DNA from: Eubacteriales Family XIII. Incertae Sedis bacterium
GTDB taxonomy: Bacteria; Bacillota; Clostridia; Peptostreptococcales; Anaerovoracaceae
Length of the DNA stretch: 64,000 bases
Direction of reading: 5' to 3'
Assembly: GCA_031261345.1 (NCBI GenBank)
Contig: JAISKC010000028.1
Coordinates: 1 to 64,000 of the forward strand
Positions 54,236 to 60,807 of this stretch are shown piece by piece (the first letter of the stretch is position 1; every line of letters begins with the position of its first letter). A program made the translations under genes and the position numbers. The notes beneath the pieces were generated by a model, which had not been told where the DNA came from, ran no database searches, and saw nothing but the letters and a program-made list of their open reading frames with translations.

Positions 54236-54421
54236 ATGGGAAAGATTTGGAGAAGGACTAAGAGGAACTTGGTTTTGATGGGGAAGGGGGCCGGAATGGA
54301 GTTGGTGCAGGTGGCTATACTTGTTGCTATCGCCATTGTGATCGGGCTGATTTTTCGGACGCAGATTGAGAGTTTCGTCAATGAAATCTTTGAGAATCTG
54401 TCGTCCAGTAAGTTTAAGTAA
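54236..54421 (+). CDS. Flp-type pilin-like small protein
   Basis: 61 residues behind AAAAGGAG. A basic leader (MGKIWRRTKRNLVLMGKGAG) is followed by MELVQVAILVAIAIVIGLIF and a short charged tail. A Gly before a Met-Glu pair and a continuous hydrophobic helix is the class III / Flp prepilin pattern, so prepilin peptidase would cut after Gly20 and the helix would pack in the pilus core. Its place between tadC and tadE supports this. No prepilin peptidase gene is in the window. Confidence 0.7.
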   Translation: MGKIWRRTKRNLVLMGKGAGMELVQVAILVAIAIVIGLIFRTQIESFVNEIFENLSSSKFK

Positions 54422-54439
54422 AAGCTGAGTTTTGAAAGT

Positions 54440-54468
54440 GGATTGCGGGTCTTGGCCCGCAATGACAT
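54440..54468. repeat. Family A repeat between the Flp-like and tadE genes
   Basis: GGATTGCGGG, TCTTGG, CCCGCAATGACAT. It is the only non-coding family A copy inside the tad operon and could reduce downstream transcription or stabilise the pilin mRNA 3' end. Confidence 0.8.
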
Positions 54469-54492
54469 CTTTGGATTGGGAGGTTTGTTTGG

Positions 54493-54933
54493 ATGACGGG
54501 GTTTTGTTTTTTGAAAAGGGTATCGGATAATCGGGGCACGGCTATGGTGGAGGCGGCTATATTTTTTCCTATTGTCATCTTCGCCATTATGGCCACTTTG
54601 TATTTGCTGATCAATATGTATAGCCAGACTTCTTCTCAGGCTTTTATGCATGAGAGGCTTCGGCAGCAGGTGGCGGATCGTGCTGAGATTGTCAGTGTCA
54701 AAATCGACGACGAGTTCGTACGTGATAAGTATCGCAGGTCGGCGGAGAGCGTTGGTATTGGTATCACAGAAGGTCAGGTGTTTGGTCGAGATTACTTGGA
54801 AGCCCGTGCTGACAATAGGTATTTTGGTGGCTTGCTTGCAAAATCGGGTGGCTATAAATATGAATTTTATGGGCGGAATTACGTTATTGATGAGGGAGAG
54901 ATAGTTAGGAGGTCTTTGATTGCTTACATATAG
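54493..54933 (+). CDS. tadE: TadE-like pseudopilin
   Basis: 146 residues with the TadE pattern: a short basic leader, then RGTAMVEAAIFFPIVIFAIM, where the Glu five residues into the helix is typical, and an extracytoplasmic domain of about 100 residues. TadE and TadF are pseudopilins needed for Flp pilus assembly. GGGAGG lies about 10 bases upstream. The end of the gene overlaps the next start (TTG 54920). Confidence 0.82.
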   Translation: MTGFCFLKRVSDNRGTAMVEAAIFFPIVIFAIMATLYLLINMYSQTSSQAFMHERLRQQVADRAEIVSVKIDDEFVRDKYRRSAESVGIGITEGQVFGRDYLEARADNRYFGGLLAKSGGYKYEFYGRNYVIDEGEIVRRSLIAYI

Positions 54934-56191
54934 ATTTAAGGGAAACGGCAGGCGGGGGAGCATAAGCGTGTTCATCGTCATCGCGTTCGCGGCCTTCATA
55001 CTCGTCTCTTCCGTGCTTTTTGCGGCGGCGCGGTCTGCGGCGAGCAAGAGCGTCGGCGATGCCGTCTTGCAGCTCGCCGGACGGTCGGTGCTTTCCGAAT
55101 TTGACAGGACTTTGTTTCAAAACTATGGAGTCTTGGCGGTGCATGGCGATGGTGCATATATGGAACGAAGCGTAAAGAGGTATGCCGACGCGAGTTTGGG
55201 AGACGATGAGAAACTTCGGGAGGTCCAAATTGGACTGATGGGATATTCGCTTCTGGACGTGGACAATTTCGAGGGACAGGTAGTTGATGCTGTCAAAAGT
55301 GGCTGGACGGTCGGGAAGGATCTGCTTCGCGGCGATAATGGCGATGGTGATTTCGGAGATGGGGCGAACTACACGCATGGGCTTGAGCATAATTCTCTTC
55401 GGGCGCTTCGCAAGAGCTCGGTCGTCTTGTCCTTGCCATCGCAGGGATACGAGAGTAACGGCTTTGCAGACGCCTTTGAGTCTATTACTGCCGATGGGAT
55501 TCCTTCAATGGACGAGGTCTTGGCTTCTGGAACGACGGCTTTCGTGGTCAACTCATACATCATGACCATTTTTGCAAATAGGCAGAGCGAGGCGGAGGCG
55601 TCGAGCAGGTTTTTTGCAGGTGAAGTCGAATACATAATTGCCGGAAATATGGACGATAATGCGAATTATAAATCGGTGAAAACTAGAATCTACGCTATTC
55701 GGCTTGCTTTGAATAATGTCGCCATTTTGACCGATTCGGAGAAGATGAAAAAGTTGCGCAATCTGGCGAGAACGGCTGTTGCCACGGGCGGGGCTGTCAG
55801 CGAGGTGGTCGCTTTGGCCGGTATGATTGAGCTTTGGGCGTTGGCTGAGACGGATAACGATTTGGAACGACTCAAAGCGGGGCACGATGTGGCGTTCAAG
55901 AAGACTTCAGAACAATGGGCTTTGAATGATGTGAACGATATTTTGGACGGGATCGTCGGCAGCAGTTGCGTTGCGCCCGAAAATACGGACGGTCAGCCTT
56001 ATGAGGATTATTTGAAGCTTCTTCTTTTTATGATGAACCGCGAGTGTAAGCTACTTCGGATGATGGATCTCATGCAGATCAATATGAAGGGGCTTACCAA
56101 TGGGGAGTTTTTGATTCGGGAACAGTTTGTTGGGTTTGATTTTTCTGCGGTGTCAGGAGGGGATGAGTTTGTTTATGAGAATGCATATTAA
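54920..56191 (+). CDS. DUF5702-like Tad-locus protein
   Basis: 423 residues from TTG 54920, 7 bases after AGGAGG inside tadE. An N-terminal basic stretch is followed by GSISVFIVIAFAAFILVSSV, a TadE/TadG-like membrane helix, and a long extracytoplasmic region with 'SEFDRTLFQNYGVLAVHGDG' near its start. This opening is typical of the DUF5702 proteins found in Firmicute Tad clusters, which stand where TadG or TadF would be. The function is likely structural or in pilus anchoring. It overlaps the following TadE-like gene. Confidence 0.72.
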   Translation: MLTYRFKGNGRRGSISVFIVIAFAAFILVSSVLFAAARSAASKSVGDAVLQLAGRSVLSEFDRTLFQNYGVLAVHGDGAYMERSVKRYADASLGDDEKLREVQIGLMGYSLLDVDNFEGQVVDAVKSGWTVGKDLLRGDNGDGDFGDGANYTHGLEHNSLRALRKSSVVLSLPSQGYESNGFADAFESITADGIPSMDEVLASGTTAFVVNSYIMTIFANRQSEAEASSRFFAGEVEYIIAGNMDDNANYKSVKTRIYAIRLALNNVAILTDSEKMKKLRNLARTAVATGGAVSEVVALAGMIELWALAETDNDLERLKAGHDVAFKKTSEQWALNDVNDILDGIVGSSCVAPENTDGQPYEDYLKLLLFMMNRECKLLRMMDLMQINMKGLTNGEFLIREQFVGFDFSAVSGGDEFVYENAY

Positions 56192-57002
56192 AAGGGGATT
56201 GCGGGTCGGAGCCCGCAATGACGATAGGGGTGGATTGCTGCGCTTCGCTCGCAATGACGGGCGGCGGGGGTCGCTTGCTGTTGAGGCTGCTATCATGCTT
56301 CCTTTGTTTGTTGTCGGGATATTGACTTTGGGATATTTGACCAAGGCTACATTGGTTGAGGAAAATGTGATGCACAGCTTTGTGGACGAGACTCATTATG
56401 TCGCCGCACATGCCGCTTCGTTGCCCAATTTGCCCGCGTATAAAAACGATGTCATGGATAGAATTAACCTTGAAAATAATAAGGTTATTACTGATTTCAG
56501 GTTTGAAAAATTGACATATTTACCAATTATCAATGACGAGATTTCTGCGGAAATTTCATATGCGATACCGTTGAGGAGCCCTCGCATTTTCAAAGATGAG
56601 GTGCTCGTCAATAGCGAGGTTCTTTGCAGGGCCTTCGTCGGAACCACCGTGAGGCGGGAAATACTCCCGTTTGATGAGATGGAGAAGGACGACGACGAGG
56701 TGCTCGTTTGGGTGTTTCCGAGGGCCGGCGAGAGGTATCACACCGAGGATTGCAGCTACATCAAGAATGACCCAAAGGAAATGCTTTTGAGCGGCAGCAT
56801 CAGAAACAATTACTCGCCGTGCAGCCTTTGCAAGCCCGGGGGACTGAGTAACGGGGCCCTCGTTTATTGTTTCACGAATTCGGGGCGTGCCTATCATGCC
56901 GCAAGTTGCACTATTGTTGAGCGGTTTGTGATTGAAATCGATGAGAAGGATGCGATAAAGAAGGGGTATACGCCATGTGCGAAGTGCGGAGGGAAGAAGT
57001 AG
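56163..57002 (+). CDS. TadE-like protein with two HX3C-X22-CX2C modules and repeat-derived N-terminus
   Basis: 279 residues from ATG 56163; TTG 56169 is an alternative with better spacing to AGGAGG. Residues about 12-35 are two palindromic repeats read in frame (GLRVGARNDDRGGLLRFARN). They are followed by the TadE-type helix (GSLAVEAAIMLPLFVVGILTL) and a domain of about 120 residues. The C-terminus has two modules with the same spacing: His193-x3-Cys197-x22-Cys220-x2-Cys223 and His245-x3-Cys249-x22-Cys272-x2-Cys275. The pattern suggests zinc or another metal, or disulfides if exported. Similar 'YH..gC.yl' modules are known at the ends of secreted Firmicute proteins. The repeats have shifted the normal leader, so export may be affected. 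Confidence 0.75.
   Translation: MSLFMRMHIKRGLRVGARNDDRGGLLRFARNDGRRGSLAVEAAIMLPLFVVGILTLGYLTKATLVEENVMHSFVDETHYVAAHAASLPNLPAYKNDVMDRINLENNKVITDFRFEKLTYLPIINDEISAEISYAIPLRSPRIFKDEVLVNSEVLCRAFVGTTVRREILPFDEMEKDDDEVLVWVFPRAGERYHTEDCSYIKNDPKEMLLSGSIRNNYSPCSLCKPGGLSNGALVYCFTNSGRAYHAASCTIVERFVIEIDEKDAIKKGYTPCAKCGGKK
56196..56260 (+). repeat. Two palindromic repeats in frame in the TadE-like gene
   Basis: Family A unit at 56196-56223 and a GGATTGCTGCGCTTCGCTCGC variant at 56232-56260. The frame used avoids the ATGA stops of the repeat (AAT GAC reading). Confidence 0.85.
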
Positions 57003-57619
57003 CAGGCGGGCTGAAGGATTTCGAGCGGCGGATACTGTCTGATTTTTCGCCTGATTGTCTTCCGCCGCATGTGCTTGTGCGGAATTCATCGGGGGATAAT
57101 ATCATTTATGATATGGGTGGGCTTGTGCCGATAAGTCAGGTGGTTTTTGCCGACGAGAGGGATATTTTTGTCGTCGTTTGCGGGTTTGTCGGGTGTTTGC
57201 TCAAGTGTGCGAACAGCCTGATTGCTTTGGGCGGGATTGCCTGCGATTTGGATTCTGTTTATGTTGATGAGAGGGATCGGTTTTTTGTTGTTTTTCGGGG
57301 GGTGGAGACAGGGCTGGATTCACTGGTGCGTGCAGGGGCACGCCCAGCACAGGTCGGGTCGGGGCCCACGTTCGCTCCGCTCTCTATGACAGTGGGGGTG
57401 GAGGCCACGTTCGCGCCTGTGCCCTTTAGGGTATCGCTCTCTATGACATGTGGGGTTGCTTTGGCTTTGGGGGAGATGGGCGCTGGGCAGGGGCTTGTGA
57501 ACAGCCGTGTCTGCGCCAATCAGCTCATCAAGAGAATTACTGAAAGCGGGGTCGGCCTGCGAGGATTACTAAAACAAATCGAGCTCGTGCAGCGTGAGTG
57601 GGAGTATATCCTGATGTGA
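56975..57619 (+). CDS. Tad-locus cytoplasmic protein, DUF6382-like, with repeat insertion
   Basis: 214 residues, overlapping the TadE-like gene by 28 bases. The N-terminal part with PPHVLVRNSSGDNIIYDMGG and the helical tail (LALGEMGAGQGLVNSRVCAN, then LLKQIELVQREWEYILM) resembles the DUF6382 proteins that end Firmicute Tad clusters, but without the FHA domain some carry; the assignment is tentative. About 50 residues in the middle (LDSLVRAGARPAQVG, then GPTFAPLSMTVGVEATFAPV) are read from family B and related repeats. No signal peptide or clear membrane helix. A partial copy of its 3' end lies beyond the RelBE module. Confidence 0.5.
   Translation: MCEVRREEVAGGLKDFERRILSDFSPDCLPPHVLVRNSSGDNIIYDMGGLVPISQVVFADERDIFVVVCGFVGCLLKCANSLIALGGIACDLDSVYVDERDRFFVVFRGVETGLDSLVRAGARPAQVGSGPTFAPLSMTVGVEATFAPVPFRVSLSMTCGVALALGEMGAGQGLVNSRVCANQLIKRITESGVGLRGLLKQIELVQREWEYILM
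57316..57450 (+). repeat. Composite repeat in frame in the DUF6382-like gene
   Basis: Family B 57316-57354 (GCGTGC/GCACGC arms), then a family A-like unit with a GTTCGCTCCGCTCTCTATGAC tail (57355-57392), then a GGCCACGTTCGCGCCTGTGC unit with another CTCTCTATGAC tail (to 57448). Here family B is read in a different frame (LDSLVRAGARPAQ) from that in tadC. Confidence 0.8.
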
Positions 57620-57682
57620 CAAGTTGAAGGGAGGCTGAAAATGAGGGCAACAACGGCGGGTGCTTTTTCATTAGGAATCTGC

Positions 57683-57718
57683 TTGCAAATACAAATTGAA
57701 AGTAATACAATGTATTAC
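57683..57718 (+). promoter_or_regulatory. Promoter and palindromic operator of the RelBE-type module
   Basis: TTGCAA (57683-57688) and TACAAT (57706-57711) are 17 bp apart. The perfect dyad GTAATAC-AAT-GTATTAC (57702-57718) covers the -10. Self-repression by the antitoxin through such a site is usual for these modules. Confidence 0.65.
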
Positions 57719-57737
57719 AGAAAGGTTGGTGGGTGAA

Positions 57738-57959
57738 ATGACAATATCACTTAGATTGAATGAAGAGGATACTCAGTTAATCAAGAAATATGCCGAGCTC
57801 AATAAGATGAGCGTATCTGAGCTTGTAAGGCAATCTGTCCTTGAGAAAATCGAAGACGAATATGACCTCAGAATATATGAAGCCGCTATGAAGGAATTCA
57901 AGAAGAATCCGGTAACATATACGCTTGATGAAGTAGAAGCAGAATTGGGGCTTAAATGA
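57738..57959 (+). CDS. RelB-like ribbon-helix-helix antitoxin
   Basis: 73 residues from ATG 57738. The N-terminus TISLRLNEEDTQLIKKYAEL and NKMSVSELVRQSVLEKIEDE is a classic ribbon-helix-helix DNA-binding unit of the RelB/DUF6290 type. The C-terminal half (YTLDEVEAELGLK) would bind the toxin. It overlaps the toxin start in an ATGA arrangement. The palindrome at 57702-57718 is its probable operator. Confidence 0.85.
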   Translation: MTISLRLNEEDTQLIKKYAELNKMSVSELVRQSVLEKIEDEYDLRIYEAAMKEFKKNPVTYTLDEVEAELGLK

Positions 57960-58222
57960 GATATACTGTCGCATTTACAGCCCAATCAATGAAGCAGCTA
58001 AATAAACTCGACAGACATACAAAACTTTTAATTGTGGCATGGATCAGAAAGAACCTTGAAGGTTGCTCCAATCCCAGGCAGCATGGAAAAGGTCTGACTG
58101 CAAACCGTAGTGGCAAGTGGCGGTATCGTATAGGTGATTACCGGATAATAGCCGATATCTCAGATGAAAAAGTCACTGTTCTTGTTTTGGAAGTAGGCCA
58201 TCGGAGTAAGGTTTACCAATAA
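57956..58222 (+). CDS. RelE/ParE-superfamily toxin
   Basis: 88 residues, the typical size. YTVAFTAQSMKQLNKLDRH, NLEGCSNPRQHGKGL, SGKWRYRIGDYRIIADI and VLVLEVGHRSKVY follow the RelE pattern, with the basic residues in the GKWRYRIGDYRI block and the final His-Arg pair. RelE toxins cut mRNA on the ribosome; ParE-like ones act on gyrase. The sequence fits RelE better. It is coupled to the antitoxin by a 4-base overlap. Confidence 0.88.
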   Translation: MRYTVAFTAQSMKQLNKLDRHTKLLIVAWIRKNLEGCSNPRQHGKGLTANRSGKWRYRIGDYRIIADISDEKVTVLVLEVGHRSKVYQ

Positions 58223-58298
58223 CTTTTTATACTTCTAACGCTTATGAATGTATTTGGAGTAGACTTCTAAAATAGCCGTTACTTTTTGACAATTTGTT

Positions 58299-58382
58299 TT
58301 GCTTTGGCTATGGGGGAGATGAGCGCTGGGCAGGGACTTGTGAACAGCAGGGTATGCGCCAATCATATCCTGATGTGACAAG
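58299..58382 (+). pseudogene. Partial copy of the DUF6382-like gene 3' end
   Basis: It matches 57459-57522 (GCTTTGGCT, GGGGGAGATG, GCGCTGGGCAGGG, TTGTGAACAGC, TGCGCCAATCA) and then jumps to 57606-57623 (TATCCTGATGTGACAAG), so about 83 bases are missing. It sits just beyond the RelBE module, which thus lies between two copies of one gene end. Confidence 0.8.
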
Positions 58383-58406
58383 GCGAATTGTTCGCCCTGC
58401 CACATC
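58372..58406. terminator. Long hairpin between convergent genes
   Basis: GATGTGACAAGGCGAA, TTG, TTCGCCCTGCCACATC: 16-bp arms with two mismatches. It lies between the plus-strand TA module and the end of the minus-strand lipoprotein gene. Neither side has a strong T run, so the terminator role is tentative. Confidence 0.45.
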
Positions 58407-58430
58407 AAATTGGAAAAAATTCGATTCTGA

Positions 58431-59012
58431 CTAATTTCCCCATAGTCCAGTTTCATTAAATTCTGCATAATGTTGGGCAGAAAACAAGTAACCATAATAT
58501 TTTGTATCACTTTGAGACTCATCTACTATAGCCTCGCCATCACTCAGAATACTTTGGTTGAAAGAGTGTCCATAATCATCATACAAATACACCAGAGGAT
58601 GTGAATCTGTCGTATTACCATCTTGCTCGTATTTATAGACCTTTGATAATATTTCACTACTTGCATAATTATTAGCACTGTCCGCAAGTGTGGCATCATC
58701 CGGAATCGACACTCCAGCCAACTTAACAGTTTGTATCGTTCCATCAATGTCAGCAGAATATGTAACTGCATCAATGACTTCTACAATGGTTAAGCTGGGA
58801 GCATCCGCTGGAGTGCTTATCAATTTCATTGAAATAGTATCAGGTCCCCTGGGTATGTTATTGGGGACACTTACTTCATCACTACTATCTTGAAGTTCCG
58901 TATCGCATCCTGTTATTACTAATAATAGTATGATAATAGTAAATGCCGACAGTAAATATTTTATTCCGCATGTGCAGTTTTGTTGTGTTTGAATCTTGGC
59001 GTGGATATCCAT
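58431..59012 (-). CDS. Lipoprotein with thermonuclease-like (SNase) domain, degenerate
   Basis: 193 residues. The N-terminus has a hydrophobic helix ending in the lipobox VITGC, so lipid attachment at the Cys is expected. The domain after it follows the staphylococcal-nuclease (OB-fold) order: VEVIDAVTYSADIDG, TVKLAGVSIPD, NYASSEIL, YLYDDYGHSFNQSIL, then YGYLFSAQHYAEFNETGLWG, which matches the 'A...a...glWg' end of the family. The usual catalytic Arg and Glu positions are not evident, so nuclease activity is doubtful. It follows the matrixin-like gene by 54 bases on the same strand and may belong to that transcript. Confidence 0.65.
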   Translation of the reverse strand: MDIHAKIQTQQNCTCGIKYLLSAFTIIILLLVITGCDTELQDSSDEVSVPNNIPRGPDTISMKLISTPADAPSLTIVEVIDAVTYSADIDGTIQTVKLAGVSIPDDATLADSANNYASSEILSKVYKYEQDGNTTDSHPLVYLYDDYGHSFNQSILSDGEAIVDESQSDTKYYGYLFSAQHYAEFNETGLWGN

Positions 59013-59066
59013 TTCTCGCCCCTTCTCTGTTAGAGTATATATAATCTCATATTTAACGGATTATTT

Positions 59067-59723
59067 CTACTTGTAATAGTTCTTTATCGCAGATTGAGTA
59101 GCTACATCTACTAGATATACTCCATTTCGTACATATGTTTCAACAGTTGGATACAATATTGAGCTTTGATTTACCAGTGTCGCTTTCGGATGGTCAAAAC
59201 CAAGAGCATGGCATAGCTCGTGAGCAACAACAGACTGTGTACCGCGAGTTGCATTATGGTTGGGCCAACCATTATCCGTAGCCATGCATCGTCTATTCCC
59301 AGATTGCCAATAAAAATTATTGATTTTTATTGTGTTAGATTCTATTACCCATGTAACTTGGGGTCTTTTTAATTTGTAACTTGTTAGTCCTACCCATCCT
59401 GTTTCGCTATAATTATAAGATTGTATTGCAATTTCTCCGGGTTGAACTTTACCTGCTGTACGGTTCGTTGTACTTTTCTTTAATTTAATAGAACTTCCTG
59501 CGTTTTTTAATACAGAGTTCACGTTATCAATTGCGTTTATAGTTCCGTTTCGGAAATGGCCTGTTGCAGTAGCACCATACATGACTGTTGGATTATCAAT
59601 CCACTTATATCCAATATATGGAGGTTTAGATATTCCTGCAGCCTCAGCAACGATGACACTTGAAGCAACCATCATCAGCACTAATGTAAAAACTGTTATT
59701 ATGCGTATAGGAGATTTATTCAT
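59067..59723 (-). CDS. Secreted matrixin-like zinc metalloprotease
   Basis: 218 residues. Signal peptide (VFTLVLMMVASSVIVAEAA), then a compact domain ending with HELCHALGFDH, the metzincin zinc motif (His168, Glu169, His172, His178). The Met-turn, usually 'MYP', reads ILYP here, with Leu190 in place of Met. No long propeptide with a cysteine switch is seen. It would cut proteins outside the cell. It overlaps the upstream gene by 8 bases, so the two are translationally coupled. Confidence 0.85.
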   Translation of the reverse strand: MNKSPIRIITVFTLVLMMVASSVIVAEAAGISKPPYIGYKWIDNPTVMYGATATGHFRNGTINAIDNVNSVLKNAGSSIKLKKSTTNRTAGKVQPGEIAIQSYNYSETGWVGLTSYKLKRPQVTWVIESNTIKINNFYWQSGNRRCMATDNGWPNHNATRGTQSVVAHELCHALGFDHPKATLVNQSSILYPTVETYVRNGVYLVDVATQSAIKNYYK

Positions 59724-60417
59724 TTACCTCACCTGCACTTTCTTCAATCATTTCTTCAATATCTAAATTATCTTCGTTAATTGATAGTCCGGACTCAGGA
59801 ATGCTCTCGTCCACATACTCAATGATGTCTATTGCATCCGTAACATCTTCATTACTAAAATCGTCAAGTAGTTCTTCTGCCTCATCATTCACAAATACGA
59901 TAGTTCCATCAACGATCTCCGCATAGCCAAGTCTTCCGCCAACTGGAATATAGTAGCCATCCTCGGTTTTAGTAAGAAACAACAAATACTCGCTTCCAAC
60001 CTCAAATAAAGGAGCCTCTGTAAATTCAGGAGTGAAAAATTCTCCATAAGTTCCTCCTGTTTGCTGGACGTCGATAATTAGTTCTTCACCTTGTAAGTCT
60101 TCTTGGACATCAGAAACCTCGTCTTCATTCACTGCATAAAGCTCAAGAACCCGAACTTTATTGTTAGTAAAAACAAGCTCCCCGCCTTCTGGACCTTTTA
60201 ATTCTGTGCTTGATTCTTCAACTATGCCCTTGGCAATGAATGTAGAATTTTCAATAACAGCTTCCTCTGAATCTCCACCTTCGAGTTCAATCCAACTTGC
60301 ATGAACCATACTTGGCGGTTGGCTTCCATCCATAACAATGTAAATGAATGAAGCACTTGCAGCGAATATGATGATGATACTCGCAAGCAATAAATAGCTA
60401 ATTCTTTTAAATACCAT
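59716..60417 (-). CDS. Exported protein with a possible TIMP/netrin-like domain
   Basis: ATG 60417 is chosen because AAGGAGG lies 9 bases upstream; longer frames start upstream of it. 233 residues: signal-anchor helix (YLLLASIIIIFAASASFIYIV), then a beta-rich domain with 'STFIAKGIVEESS', 'VRVLELYAVNEDEV', 'GEELIIDVQQTGGTYGE', 'LFEVGSEYLLFLTKTEDG' and 'YYIPVGGRLGYAEI'. This order is like bacterial proteins with a TIMP/NTR-type OB fold ('.GtV......v...vLkG......v...GG...P.f..Ge.YLlFL.......V.GG..G'). The C-terminus is very acidic. It is the first gene before the metalloprotease and overlaps it, so a partner or inhibitor role is an attractive inference, not shown. Confidence 0.55.
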   Translation of the reverse strand: MVFKRISYLLLASIIIIFAASASFIYIVMDGSQPPSMVHASWIELEGGDSEEAVIENSTFIAKGIVEESSTELKGPEGGELVFTNNKVRVLELYAVNEDEVSDVQEDLQGEELIIDVQQTGGTYGEFFTPEFTEAPLFEVGSEYLLFLTKTEDGYYIPVGGRLGYAEIVDGTIVFVNDEAEELLDDFSNEDVTDAIDIIEYVDESIPESGLSINEDNLDIEEMIEESAGEVNE

Positions 60418-60807
60418 AAAAACAACCTCCTTAATGAGACTTTCAATACACAATTGCATTGAAATGAGTAATAGCAGATGCCCCATTAACAAAATTGTCT
60501 TTTCCCTAGTCCTATAAAGTATAGACGTACTATACCATACGGCTTTCATATGTCAATGTGGTAATTTGTCTACAGTTTTTTATTGCTTTTTGTTGGTTTC
60601 TGTGAAAAATTATTATGGCGAGGCACTTTTAGAGATGGTTCTAGTTTAATAAGGTTTGCCTATTAGTGTAACCTTTTCGTGGCAGGTTGTTACAATAATG
60701 CCTCTGTTTGTTTTAAACGAATGAAATCGGAAATTTCCTGTGTTTTAATAGGGGTGTAATTATCTATTATTACTGTTCAGTTGAATGTAAGGAAGGAAGT
60801 TAAAATC
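60418..60807. other. Intergenic region between divergent genes
   Basis: 390 bases. It holds the minus-strand promoter and dyad (60519-60556) for the secreted-protein genes and the AAGGAAGG site of the APC permease. An AT-rich stretch with TACAAT (about 60691) may be part of the permease promoter, but no proper -35 is visible. Confidence 0.5.
60519..60556 (-). promoter_or_regulatory. Promoter with overlapping dyad for the protease operon
   Basis: On the minus strand TTGACA (60556-60551) and TATAGT (60534-60529) are 16 bp apart, a near-consensus sigma-A promoter. The dyad GTATAG-ACGTA-CTATAC (60519-60535) covers the -10 and the start region, a good place for a repressor. Confidence 0.65.

Noticed and set aside
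54070..54261. 63-codon open frame starting MRTSRQHHGVSG
   Set aside because: It overlaps the Flp-like start in another frame, has no ribosome site and reads through the fold-back arm. The shifted 54068-54220 frame is the better candidate.
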